Part shown: positions 20,857-37,182 of the stretch, piece after piece
Layout: each line of letters starts with the position of its first letter
Position numbering within the stretch: position 1 is the first letter of the stretch
Source of the DNA: Perkinsus marinus ATCC 50983
Lineage: Eukaryota; Perkinsozoa; Perkinsida; Perkinsidae
Length of the DNA stretch: 64,000 bases
Assembly: GCF_000006405.1 (NCBI RefSeq)
Contig: NW_003214267.1
Coordinates: forward strand, 41,051-105,050
Direction: 5' to 3'
The notes under the pieces: generated by a model
Databases searched by the model: none
What the model saw: the letters and a program-made list of their open reading frames with translations, nothing else
Told to the model about the DNA's origin: nothing
Position numbers and translations under genes: made by a program

Positions 20857-21165
20857 CTCAATAACAACAACAACAACGACATCAACAATAACGACAACAA
20901 GAGCAACAGCAACAACAAGAGCAACAGCAACAACAACAGCAACAATAACAACAGCAACGACAACAACAATAACGACAACAAGAGCAACAGCAACAACAAG
21001 AGCAACAGCAACAACAACAGCAACAATAACAACAACAACGACAACAACAATAACGACAACACCAACAACAACAACAACAACAGCAACAACAACAACAACG
21101 ACAATACCGACAATAACGACAACAACGACAACGACAACGACAACAACGACAACAACACGAGGAAG
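20857..21165 (+). repeat. AAC-type trinucleotide microsatellite
   Basis: About 300 bp of imperfect AAC repeat with interspersed GAC, AGC, AAT and AAG triplets, all in one frame. Read forward it is nearly pure Asn with Asp, Ser and Lys; read in reverse it is poly-Leu. An open frame (20842-21276) continues into non-repetitive residues, but no promoter, homologue or domain supports it. Confidence 0.85.
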
Positions 21166-23441
21166 ATCACAATGTCAAGGAGGCACAGTAGAGGCGTTGC
21201 CGTCAGTAAGATGATGCTAGAAGCCCTCAGCCTTCGACGCATCAAGTATCTTATTGTACTGGGGTTGGTACGGTGACAAAGCTGCAGCAACAGAGTCAAC
21301 CGACACTGTATCGGTCGGAATGTGCTGGACTCAGCGGATATCGATAATGAGGAATGAGAATGTTGGAGTGACTTGAAGACGCAAAAGATTGTCCTCCATA
21401 GTTGTCTTATAATTGTGATGCAGCTATGTATCAAGCTAATATGCTGGTCTACTACTATTGAACTTCCATAGATCTTCTGAGCTGTTATTGATCTTCTTTT
21501 CTATGTGAGATCAGACGGTGTTTCGTTAACTCAAAGCCTTCGAGTTGAAGGATATTGGAAAACCGTCATAGGGACAATGTCTGACGGTATTCGACAGATA
21601 TAGTGACTGGTGAACTATAAAGTAAAGCTAGAAATGTCGGCATGTATGTTCACTTCCGCTCACTTCGGAAGCTCCATTACTACATTGTGGAAAATTCACA
21701 CAAGTTTTTTGGTAGAATTATGCGAACAGCAACAATAATTTCCCAAAGAATTCTCTCAGAATTTTTCCGTTGTCAACAACACATGTACTTGACCTTGTCC
21801 AGACTTCCCTATGCCAGACATAACGAACACGGGGAGGCTCTCACCAAAATGTACAATTGTCTAGGTGCCATAATAATATCAGCATAAGGACGAATAGAAA
21901 AAGTAAAATGTGTGTACAGGGGGAATACGAGGGCATGATGAGACACGCTACGCTCATCTGATCCTTGTATACCGTATCCGATCGCTATGCACATGTCTAC
22001 ACTGGCCTACTGGTCACATAGTCCTCACGACCATATTATCTATCGACAGACCTTCACGTTAGTCAATGTTTTGAAAAAACAAGTCTGCTGTCACCACGGT
22101 CACAAGCAACCCATATAGTCTTGGAAATGGCTGATTACGATGAAGTCGCTTCGTGCGATACCCAAATCTTCGATCAATCACTTGGTGACCTTCTACAGGC
22201 CTTGATGGGTCTGTCGTGATGCCAGAGTACGGCCGTCTCCCCCATCTGGCCGTCCATGTTAATCATGTTAGCCATACAACAACCTTCACTGACAAATTGT
22301 TAGCCAGTCTCAACTGCATAGTATGCAGTGCATACAACTTTGCTCGGACCGATAATCGAACCCGAGACCTCTCGCGGACTAGGTTAACCTACTCATCGCC
22401 GCCGATAGAACATCCATGAAGGCGAGAGTTATTCTATCTATAGAGACCGAAGGGAAATTTGGGTAACAGCTCGCATTTGGATAACAGTTTGCACTGGTTC
22501 AACAGTTTTACAAGTTTCGTCGCCCTGCGCTCTTCGAATGAGACAGTCGGCTGAGCCGACTCGGCTCCATCACCGCCTTTCGACGTAGCCCTGAACGGAC
22601 CGTCGTTAGCGGCAGCGAATTGCTAATAGTGACTGCCATCGTCAGTGGGTTTTCGATTTCGTTCGCGACATTCAGTTTTCTGGGCATTGGGCCTCCGATA
22701 GTTGGCAGCGGTGTATCACTTCTCAAGGACCAATCACCGCCTGTGATTCACAGGTCATACTTCCACTAGACTTTCCACAAGTCCGATTCGCTATTACCGA
22801 GAGCGTCCCCGATCATCATAAGGTGACTTGAGGGTCAGGCAGTTAACCACACCGATCTGGCAAAGAGAGTGATCGCTCACCGCTCACTCCATCTTGTGGT
22901 GGGTACTGGATCTGGGATGGACCACGCTCTTCGCTGAGCTCGCCCAACTCGCATCTCAACAGCGGAGGGTGTTGCGCCAATACCTACCGCTGTTGAGCAA
23001 TTAAGCACGATCTGACTTTGAATAGATTTGTGCAAACGAGACAACAAATGGAATCATTCCATTGGAATGGGTTCCAAATGCAATCGATTATCTGGGTGTT
23101 GCAATTTTGCTCCGGACCCCGGAGTATCCTGTCAATCTCGCTCGCCGAAACTTGCCATCTTCGGAACTCTTGGCATATACTGAGCATGACGGGACAGAAA
23201 ATTGAGCTTTGTGGGTCGCGCAATTTACTTCACTCGTTCATTCGTTGTGAAGTCAAAGATCCACTCGTTCATACGTATTCTAACGTGTTCATTGTGAGCC
23301 TTAGTTCGTGTCTGGACTTCTGGGTATATGTCGGGGTCGCGATTGTGTTGTCTCCAATATGAAAGTCGTTTTTCTGTGTTCGAAAGAGTGATTTTCCCGA
23401 TGGTCACGGTTAGTTTTCTCATATTAGGAAACTCGCTACCA
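21166..23441. other. Gene-poor stretch
   Basis: It contains one repeat B copy. Near 22330-22400 (minus strand) lies a GGTTCGATTAT box resembling an internal RNA polymerase III B box, without a foldable tRNA around it. No coding region is supported. Confidence 0.35.
21640..21800 (+). repeat. Repeat B copy 9
   Basis: A diverged copy recognisable from AATAATTTCCCAAAGAATT, the CAACACATGTACTTGACC end and the overall order. The first third is poorly conserved. Confidence 0.65.
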
Positions 23442-24977
23442 ATGGCAATCCATTGCCCCTCCTTCACTGTTAACTCGCTTAATGTAGTCTACACTGACAC
23501 CCACATTGAGGCCTCCTACGACTACCACACTACTGACCTCTCACAGCCTCGTGATGGCCAATGGGTGGTCACTCCAAAGACTATCAAGTACAACTTCAAG
23601 ACCGACAGACGAGTACCCAAGCTCGGCGTTATGCTAGTCGGTTGGGGTGGCAACAACGGCACTACTGTTACTGCTGGTATCCTCGCCAACAAGCATGGTG
23701 TGACGTGGGAAACCAAAGAGGGTCTTCAGCATCCCAACTACTACGGCTCGGTCACTCAAGCTTCTGTCGTTCGTCTTGGCAACGTGAACGGGAAGGAAGT
23801 TTACACCCCTATGAACAAACTGGTTCCTATGGTAGATCCTAATGATGTTGTTCTTGGTGGTTGGGATATTAGCGGTTTCAATATGTACGCTGCAATGAAG
23901 CGGGCTAAGGTTCTGCCAAGTGACTTGCAAAACAAGCTGAAGCCTATGATGAAGGATATGGTTCCTCTACCTGGGATTTATGATCCAGCTTTCATCGCGG
24001 CTAACCAAGAGGATCGTGCTGATAACGTGTTGCCCAAGACGATGACTAAACGCGAACAGGTTGACCGTGTTAAGCAGGATATCCGTGAGTTCAAGGAGAC
24101 CAATGGTTGCGACAAGATCGTCGTTTTGTGGACCGCAAATACGGAGCGCTATGCTGAAATCATCCCGGGTGTCAACACGACCAAGGCTGAGCTCATGGAC
24201 TCGGTGGCTAGGAATGAGTCCGAAATTGCACCAAGTACTTTGTACTGCATCGCCTGCCTGGAAGAGGGCGTTCCTTTCGTGAACGGCTCTCCGCAGAACA
24301 CGTACGTGCCCGGTCTGAAGGAGCTAGCTGAGAGCATTCCTGGCGCTGTGATCGCTGGTGATGATTTCAAATCTGGTCAAACTAAGATGAAGTCAGTTCT
24401 GGTCGACTTTCTGATCGGTGCAGGACTCAAGCCCACCTCAATTGTTAGTTACAACCATCTTGGCAACAACGACGGCAAGAATTTGTCGGCTCCTCAATGT
24501 TTCCGCTCGAAAGAGATTTCCAAGTCTGATGTTGTGAATGACATGGTGAGCAGCAACGCCCTACTGTACAGAAAGGGTGAGCATCCGGACCACTGTGTGG
24601 TTATCAAGTACGTGCCGGCGGTTGGTGACTCTAAGCGTGCTATGGACGAGTACACTTCGCAGATTTTCATGAATGGTCTCAACACCATTGTTATGCACAA
24701 TACCTGTGAAGACTCTCTCCTCGCGGCTCCACTGATCATCGACTTGGTCCTCTTGGCTGAGTTGGTTACTCGTATCAAGTTGGCCAAGGACGGAAAAGAG
24801 CTACGTGGTATGCATCCTTTCGGCGTGATTCTGAGCTACTTGACGAAAGCCCCATTGGTTCCTGATGGGACCCCATGCATTAATTCGCTGGCGAAACAGC
24901 GTGCTATGCTGGAGAATGTATTGAAGGCGTGTGTTGGCCTTCCACCTGATAACAACATGCTGTTAGAGTTCAAGTAG
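23442..24977 (+). CDS. INO1: Inositol-3-phosphate synthase (MIPS)
   Basis: The 511-residue protein converts glucose 6-phosphate to 1D-myo-inositol 3-phosphate using NAD+, the first step of inositol and phosphoinositide synthesis. The family is unmistakable: the NAD-binding loop [10 protein letters not shown] (~90), [16 protein letters not shown], a [10 protein letters not shown] loop, [54 protein letters not shown] and a C-terminus at [11 protein letters not shown]. Length matches other eukaryotic enzymes (about 510-560). I chose the ATG at 23442 because family N-termini begin shortly before the [14 protein letters not shown] block; the open frame upstream to 23328 has no family similarity. 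It is a single exon. Confidence 0.97.
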   Translation: MAIHCPSFTVNSLNVVYTDTHIEASYDYHTTDLSQPRDGQWVVTPKTIKYNFKTDRRVPKLGVMLVGWGGNNGTTVTAGILANKHGVTWETKEGLQHPNYYGSVTQASVVRLGNVNGKEVYTPMNKLVPMVDPNDVVLGGWDISGFNMYAAMKRAKVLPSDLQNKLKPMMKDMVPLPGIYDPAFIAANQEDRADNVLPKTMTKREQVDRVKQDIREFKETNGCDKIVVLWTANTERYAEIIPGVNTTKAELMDSVARNESEIAPSTLYCIACLEEGVPFVNGSPQNTYVPGLKELAESIPGAVIAGDDFKSGQTKMKSVLVDFLIGAGLKPTSIVSYNHLGNNDGKNLSAPQCFRSKEISKSDVVNDMVSSNALLYRKGEHPDHCVVIKYVPAVGDSKRAMDEYTSQIFMNGLNTIVMHNTCEDSLLAAPLIIDLVLLAELVTRIKLAKDGKELRGMHPFGVILSYLTKAPLVPDGTPCINSLAKQRAMLENVLKACVGLPPDNNMLLEFK

Positions 24978-25091
24978 TCGTTCATGCGTCCGATAATGAT
25001 GCTCATACTAATTTTATCCTTGTCATCGTCATTATCATCAAAGGTAACCATTTGAGTAGTTTCTTATCCGCGTTGGGTTCCGTAGTCTAGC

Positions 25092-25200
25092 AGTGCGCGA
25101 AAATATGCACATAGTCAACTTCATGTGTTGGTGACCATATCTAAAATTCTTTTTGTGCTCTGTACACTTCTGGGCGAATTCGTAGGTGAGCTCTTATGAT
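25092..25200 (-). repeat. Repeat B copy 10
   Basis: Truncated reverse copy with ATGCACATAGTCAACTTCAT, GTTGGTGACCATAT and TGTACACTTCTGGGCGAATT. Confidence 0.65.
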
Positions 25201-25609
25201 TAGTTCGAAAACGTCTGAACTCACCGAGGAGGGTGAACATAAGTTCCTACAAAGGGATGTCCTCTGAAAGATTCATTTCGATATTCAATCTCGCGATAAT
25301 GAGCGACGTGTTTACCTGTACTGAGTGACATGGCAGCAATATGACTTACGAAGCTCGGTAGAATCCTTGATGGGAGCTGAATCCTATCAATGCAATGCAA
25401 AGGACAGTGCTTATCAGAGCCATTATCGAGTTAGCTTCTCGTCCGCTTGTCGAAGGTCGCGATGGGTAAATGGATCTATAACTCTTGTAAGCTCTTGACC
25501 ATTAGGAAAACAAATACCGATTGGTATGTTCGTGTGAGATGGTATAATTTTCGAACACACTGAACCTCTCTTAAGCCGGAACACAAGTCCCAGCGTTGGT
25601 ATCTTGCGC

Positions 25610-26730
<1,121 letters not shown>

Positions 26731-26774
26731 TTAGTTGACTCACAGCAATTCATTCACCATTTACTGCTTTTCTT

Positions 26775-26820
26775 ATCTAAAGGGACATCGGGTCCCTCCA
26801 CAAACCCTCAGGGTTGATGG
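26775..26820 (+). promoter_or_regulatory. GAPDH 3' UTR stem-loop block
   Basis: Two small hairpins, 26781-26797 (AGGGAC...GTCCCT) and 26803-26815 (AACCCT...AGGGTT), recur in the same order after GAPDH copies 3 and 4, and partly after copy 2. A role in mRNA 3' processing or stability is inference. Confidence 0.5.
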
Positions 26821-27293
26821 CTTTTCATTATTCGTTTCGTGTGTGTGGGTTAGATGATGAGTCTCTCCGTTCGTTTTTCGGACTGTTTAAAACGTAACAT
26901 AGTTGGGTCTAATCAAGAAACCGACCGCGCTGGGTTGTTGACTGGTACACAGGAATATCAGAATTTTACATACTGTAAGAATAGCTCGGTATTCTTGACG
27001 GAGGACGGCTTGTTTCTTTATCGTACTCGAGAGAACGAGGATGGAATGGTGTGGCGGTTATTTCAAACAACACGAACTGTGTACACTTGAGAACCTTCTC
27101 AAGTTGATCCAAAACTTAAAGGCGATTCAAGTTGAGTATTCTTGTGAATCTCGGAACCCTTCTACTTCTTGATACTGCGCACAACCCAAATGGATAATGA
27201 GGTGAAAGATCATCAACCCAGAAGGTTCGTAGGGAGACCCGAAGGCCCTTCAAATGAGAAAATCAGCACAGCGCGAATGAATTGTGCATCAAC
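26821..27293. other. Spacer between convergent GAPDH copies 1 and 2
   Basis: No supported gene. A short open frame at 26854-27090 has no recognisable feature. Confidence 0.4.
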
Positions 27294-31360
<4,067 letters not shown>

Positions 31361-32411
31361 TCAAGTGACTCCGAAATTCAGTTGCTGGTCAAACATAATC
31401 ATTTCATTCTCCACCAGTCATACGGTATCCCACGGTTTCACCATAATGCGGTCGAACATCTCTACAGATATCAACCTTATCGGGCTTTATACGGGCCGGA
31501 GTCATCAACAGCCTCAGCCCAACAGAGCCTACTCATGTTGTCTCACTTTGTATACAATTCAATCACATATGTCGGCCAGTCCTTGGGTTTTGGTCGTCTA
31601 CTTTTCGCGCGCCACTAATTTCTCACTTGCACGGTTTCGTTGTCATCACAAGTGGAAAGCATCTACTTATCTCTTCGAGACCATGATGGGTACCATCTAT
31701 ATGCGGTGAACTAACCATTCACAAGAGGTGATATTTGCGTTTCTGTTGGCGGATGCAACTTGGCTTTGTGTTATGGGTTCACGGAACCGGGTGGTTCATC
31801 ATCAACATGGAGAAGAAAAACTTAGTACAGACCCCAAATTCTCTATTGCAACCACAAATGGACCTCGGAGGGCACAAAGATCTCACAGAGGAGTCCCCCA
31901 AAAAAGCACCGCGGATGAGAACGGGGAAAGAGAACCCGAAACCCACCCGAAACCCGACAGGACAATCCGAAACCCGAACTGTCATCCAGCGTGAAATGTG
32001 GCCCAAGGAGACAGAAAGTGGCCACGGGAGAAGTTTGTGGCTGCAGCAAGAAAATCTGTGGCTCGTGCGGAGATAATAGGAGACGGAGTTTAAGACGAGT
32101 TATGTGCTCAGAACTCATATCCTTGGATAGTTCAGAGTCACAGACTCGCAATTTGTACTTTCTCCTAGTTCCAGCTCTGCAGCTATCACATGGTTGATAT
32201 GCTTGAGCTCCGATGTGGTCAAGTGTAACTCGCCGTTTGCCATCCGAAGCACCCAGGTTCGAACCCTCCATCCAACATTTACACACTTACCCAAAACCAC
32301 TTCTGTGATGATATTCAAATTCATAGGAGAGCTCTTGCTACTTGCAAACAGGGATACTTGAAACGCTTTACAATACATCAAATCAAATGAACGCCATAAT
32401 GATTCCACGGC
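31361..32411. other. Gene-free stretch with a tRNA-like box
   Basis: No supported gene. Near 32210-32275 (plus strand) an A-box-like TGGTCAAGTGT and a B-box-like GGTTCGAACCC are spaced as in a tRNA or tRNA-derived SINE, but the arms do not fold as a tRNA. Confidence 0.35.
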
Positions 32412-35316
32412 TCAGTTTCCAGCCTCCTGACTGATACCCTCGTAAATGTCAACGTCATCATCAGCCTCTCTATTATCAGTAGCAAGTCTGAGCGATTAAA
32501 AATGAACAACAAACGGAGAAATTCACCCACTTTTCGGGTGACTCTTTCTCAGCGTTTATCTGCGTTTCCTCCTCACTTTCTTTGACATCCTCTTTTTTGG
32601 GCTCGTCTGTCTAAGGATCGAATGAAACGATGAGAAGTATTCCCAAAACTTCAGCATTTTGCGGGAGAGAAATATCACATATGTTACAAAAAATATATTT
32701 TCAGATATATCAAAAATCCACCACACTAATCCCCATAGAGAACGCCGATTTGGATGATCATACAATGCGAACACTTCCCACAGCAAACGATCGCATAGCG
32801 ACGAACAACCCTTCTCTGCGCTCAAAACGGTGATACAAAAATTTGGTGAAACGACTCAAAAACAGCGCATTCCTAAAAATGAGGAGCATTGGAGAGAAGA
32901 TGACACAATTTCGATGGTAAACGGTTCGGTACAAGGTTCCATCGTACTGTGTAATCTGACAACTATCAATTCGTCTGTATTTGTACGTCTGTGTAACAAT
33001 GGCAAATTGCGTGATCGTGCCTCCGCTATATATGTGTTAACAAAGATGATAATTGGACTTCTAATATTCGACCATCGATAACCATATCGGCAATCTTCGA
33101 CGTAGGGAATCATTTTCAAATCTTTATAGATGCCGTAAAAAACCTCCTCACATGGCCAGTTTCTTCATGCCCTTCCTCAGCAGAGTTTTCTTCCGACTCT
33201 CCGTCTTCGCTCGAGCTCGATGATGATGAGGAGGAGGATGATGATGAACTTGAACTATCGGAGGACGAATCTTCCGAGGAAGTATCATCATTCTGAAGAG
33301 AAACAAAAAATGAGTCCATCTAAAAAATTACATAAGTTTTTTTCAGCTGCGCAACCGAAACTACTCCTGATCAATCTGTTCTATCAGTTACGTATACCAA
33401 AAAAACTGTAAACTAATCTCAACGATAATGAAGTTTCACCCTAGTGATATGAAAAACATATTTCGCGAATACTACAGGCCGCGAATATCGCGTTTTTCAC
33501 CAAGTTTTACGCCACTTCACATAAAACGGATGAAACTCCAATATTCCTGCATGAAACAACTAATTTTTCGTGAAAAAATTATCGCGCTTTCTCATCGGCC
33601 TGGAAATTGCTCGACGATGGTGTCCAGAAAACCTCATAGAATTCAACTAGATGTCACTCAAAACTGATCGCTGGTGAATCCATACGACATTTTGGAATTA
33701 AAACTCTAGGGGAACATATTCGCCTTACTTTTTTCTCTTCCAACCCTTCGCGAGCCTTCTTAGCATTAGTCTTACCAGCTGTACTCGAACGCTTGCGTTT
33801 TTGCCCAGCTTTTTGAGGAGTACCAAAAGCAGCCTTCTCCACACTAGGAAAGGAATCATAATGAAAATATGCGAATTGAAGCAAATCAATTTGTGATATA
33901 TGAAATATATTCCACGAATATATATCATCAATTGAAGGAAAAAACAAATGTTTGCCAATACGGTGTCGGGACCAATAAGAAAACTCTGCATATTGCACAT
34001 ACTGCAATGCATGAAAATTCTCAAAATGGCGTAAAACTGTGGAAATTTCTGGGAATTTTCAAGCTCCTTTCCACCCCAATCACCTTGTCATACTAGTCCA
34101 CTCTACACTGAGCATCTCAGTAATCTCCTTGGGTGTGAGGAGCTTCCCTGATTCGGTGCTCTTCATCTCCTTCGTTCTCTGTGTGAGGAAATTGGAAAAC
34201 CCCGAGCCTTGTCGGGTAGTCTTGCTGATCTTCCTTTTTCTGGCAGTAGAGGCTCGTCTCTTGGCTCTTGGCTGTGATAGAGAAAAGGCGATTATTGGGA
34301 ATTTCTATCTCTATAAAAATTCCCTCGAACTAGTGGAGCGACTTCGCATGTCATAGTGTTTGTCATACCATCGGCAGAATCTCAGAAGATATGTGGGGTA
34401 TTCTTTCCCGTCCTCTCAGTTGTCAGCTCGAAATTCTGGCTTACAAATTTGAATATAAAAAATTCTACTGTAGCCTCGCAACGTGAATCTGCTCCTGAGG
34501 ATCTACTCCGTATGGCGTTCATCACGTTTCCTCAGATTATCGTAAAGTTCACCATCACAGCCGACGACACATTGAAAGATTCCATGCGCGATCCGTACAC
34601 TCACTTTTTTCAATCCCTCGTCCTTCGGAATGTCCAAAAATGTCAAAATCGACTGGAAAAATAGAAAAGATATTTCACCATAACAGAAGCAATTCATACC
34701 TCTTCTAAGGCAGTACGGCTCTGAGATGCTGACAACCCCAGTGTACGGGCGATCTCTCTCAAACTCTGTCAGAAGTAAAGATGCAGACAGGTTGCTGCGA
34801 GGAGCAGCTCACTTCCTGTTTCTTAGTGGTCGAGAGAGTCTTCTCGATCCTCTCTCGGTCCTCGGAATTTTGGGAGCCGTTCCAGGCGCGAATCTGGGAA
34901 AAGGCACGATCCGGACCTATTTCGTATCTTGCGCAGTCGACCAGAAGATACTCACATCCCTTTTCCTAGTGGATTCTTTCCCAATTGAGTTAAACAGACA
35001 GACATGTAGCCTTTTGAGGCCCTCACTATCAGCCGCAGCCTTACTGATGCCCTTCGAAACCTGTCACATGAGTTATCATCCTAAAGGTCCCCGGTTCGAT
35101 TCCGACACCTACCACTTCAATATCTCCCAGCTTGAGTCCCTTTCCCTCTCCAGCCTGGAGCTTTTTCCTTGCCTCAATTTTCCTCTTCTGTGGCGGAGCG
35201 AAATGCTCAACAGGCTTGCTCGTTCTACTGCTCTTTCTGATCACATCCTCATTGTCTGATATCTCCGATTCGACATCTGTTGGAGGATTCTCAGGAGGGT
35301 TGGTAGTCGGCTCCAT
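32412..35316 (-). CDS. DEK-like chromatin protein joined to an HMG-box-like region, ten exons
   Basis: I assembled exons 35316-35116, 35039-34956, 34893-34813, 34765-34700, 34652-34605, 34271-34084, 33843-33729, 33292-33152, 32610-32531 and 32487-32412, all phase-consistent, giving 359 residues. Residues ~25-160 resemble the DEK region (RTSKPVEHF, GEGKGLKLGDI, GLKRLHVCLF, IGKESTRKRD, ILTFLDIPK). A basic stretch (161-180) precedes an HMG-box-like segment (~183-235: FSNFLTQR, TPKEITEMLSVEW, SVEKAAF). Residues ~262-300 are a Ser/Asp/Glu tract like the CK2-phosphorylated acidic parts of DEK. DEK and HMG proteins bind and bend DNA in chromatin. The exon 1-2 border uses a weak AG and is the least certain; the 333-nt fifth intron could hide an exon. 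Confidence 0.72.
33428..33541 (+). repeat. Repeat A copy 3, in an intron of the DEK-like gene
   Basis: A shortened copy from GAAGTTTCACCC to GATGAAACTCCAAT, within the 436-nt seventh intron. Confidence 0.8.
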
Positions 35317-35933
35317 GGGAATCGTGGACAATATCAATGGGCTTAGTGAAATCTACGATTTGAGCTTATACTTTCAGAGGCAGGCTCTTTAGAGCAGTCG
35401 CTAGTAAACAGATGAAAGAATGAAAAAATGACAAGTGAAGTTGCAGAATCAACTTCGGGCTCCAAAAGAGTTCATTCGTCACTCCCACTACAGAAGACGA
35501 AGGGGAATAGATTCCTCATGAATTATATACAAGTACGGTCAGGTGCGGAACAAACTTCATGTTGACGTTACAATCGATACTGAATGTATATATTGACTCG
35601 TAGCATGCAGTTAGGAGTTACCTTGCTGACCAACCCCTGAACCTAGCGCTAGTATGCAGACGTCGTCGAGTTGAAGTAGTGAATATTAAAGAACGGTGGC
35701 CCCGTTGTAGGACATGACATACTTCACAATTTAATGCGACAAATGAGTGATTTCCATGGTATTTTTACTAGAAATGCCTACATACTCATCAATCTCAACA
35801 CTACCATAACTATTCCGAGCCCAATGAGAATACGCGAGTGCTGCAGCCCCCCCCCATTGACCCACTCATACAAGTCAGTTGATAGTGATACCGAGAAACG
35901 AGTGAGCTTAAAAGGGATGATAACCTAGTGTAC
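35317..35933. other. Gene-free stretch
   Basis: I see no supported gene or repeat-family copy upstream of the DEK-like gene. The first part should contain its promoter. Confidence 0.35.
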
Positions 35934-35975
35934 TCGGAAGCCTTCATACGTGAGTAACTCCTGTATTCGAGACAT
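35934..35975 (-). pseudogene. RRP41 5' fragment (14 codons)
   Basis: From the ATG at 35975 the frame reads MSRIQELLTYEGFR, matching the first 14 residues of the intact RRP41 (MSRRQEFLTYEGFR). Similarity then stops abruptly and a stop codon follows two codons later. The matching sequence continues upstream through 36320, so this is a duplicate of the RRP41 5' end, its upstream region and its minisatellite. Confidence 0.85.
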
Positions 35976-36149
35976 GACCCGCATACACTGACCAAAACAG
36001 GGAGGGAGAGGATCTTTACAGTACAGACGTCGTCTGTAATATTAAATTGATGTGAGGATCCCATAAATACTCACCTTTCGATTGCTGACACTTTCGGATT
36101 GGAATGGTATAATAATACCGCAGTTGAGACTACGGGCAGAGGCCAAGTG

Positions 36150-36315
36150 AGCAGAGGGGCCGCTATGCCATCCCAAGATATGCCTCAATGAGATCAATTT
36201 CTCCGAGAGGGGCGGCTATGCCATCTCAAGATATGCCTCAATAAGATCAGTTCCTCCGAGAGGGGCGGCTATGCCATCCCAAGATATGCCTCAATGAGAT
36301 CAGTTCCTCCGAGAG
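36150..36315. repeat. 53-bp minisatellite, three units
   Basis: Three units hold the core GGGGCGGCTATGCCATCC and a spacer with AAGATATGCCTCAATGAGAT. Unit length and core equal those of the minisatellite at 9340-9725, but the spacers differ. Confidence 0.88.
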
Positions 36316-36910
36316 GTACGACCGAAAACCCTGCAACCACAAGGTGATCAGAGAAATGGCCCGGGTTCGTTCGAGGGCCAAAACCACAGCCTTATAGTGC
36401 CTACTTGGCAATACCAATGGGGTTTCATCTTATGCTCCTGACACTGTACAAGGTTCATCTCGCGTCACGCGCCACAAAATTATCACCTCTGCGTGCACGT
36501 GTTGCTCAATGCAGTGATCAACTCCGGTTGATCGGCGAGAATGAAATTCCAGTAGTTGAGGAATTTCCTGCTCCTGCACAACGAAGAAGAGGGTGATTGT
36601 GCGATGAGCCTGTGATGAGGCATGGAGGCATCTTGCGCACATCCTGGGCTACTAGCTTCAAGCCAGTGCAGCTATTCGTGCGATACCGATGATTTAAGTA
36701 TGATGTTGGTTGTCTGGTGATCACCAGACTTCGGCGGATGTTTCGCGCCCATCTCGGCACAATCCCTCGATGCGGAGGTAGGGTTAGAGTTTGTCTTCAA
36801 CGATATTTCAAGGTAAGTCCGCGGAGATATTTGGATTGTATCCGTTGTTAGGCATTCTCAGCCCTAATAAATGACGCTGACTGGAGTGTGGTGAGCAGTA
36901 CAGGAATATA
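36316..36910. other. Gene-free stretch
   Basis: Short open frames only. Nothing recognisable. Confidence 0.35.
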
Positions 36911-37080
36911 TGCTTGGTTTCCTCAACTGAGCTCGTAGGTTTCCTCACTATTTTATGAAAAAATCACACGATTTTGGGTATAAGTAGACGAAAATCAACG
37001 ATAATTTCGCAAAATTTCCTCGAAATTCCCATATTCCTAGCAACACATGTAGTTGGCCATGTGCATATACTCCCGCACTG
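36911..37080 (+). repeat. Repeat B copy 11
   Basis: Full length. It shares private changes (CTCGTAGGTTTCCTCAC, CACACGATTTTGGGTATAAG) with copy 13 at 51272, so the two form a recent subfamily. Confidence 0.85.
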
Positions 37081-37182
37081 ATGGTGAGTCACAGTCTGTG
37101 GATCCGTCCGCAGCGACCACCGCCTTGTGGTTCGATTTTTCCGGCAGCTCACCGTGAGCTGCCCTTGTGATACAGGCTGGGC

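Noticed and set aside
20823-21434. Poly-leucine membrane protein on the minus strand
   Set aside because: It is the complement of the AAC microsatellite. The hydrophobic run is a by-product of the repeat.
35050-35110. tRNA gene near a perfect B-box (GGTTCGATTCC)
   Set aside because: No matching acceptor stem or anticodon arm can be formed, and it lies in an intron of the DEK-like gene.
35810-36064. 84-codon minus-strand frame
   Set aside because: It covers the RRP41 5' fragment in a different frame. The RRP41-matching frame is the meaningful one.
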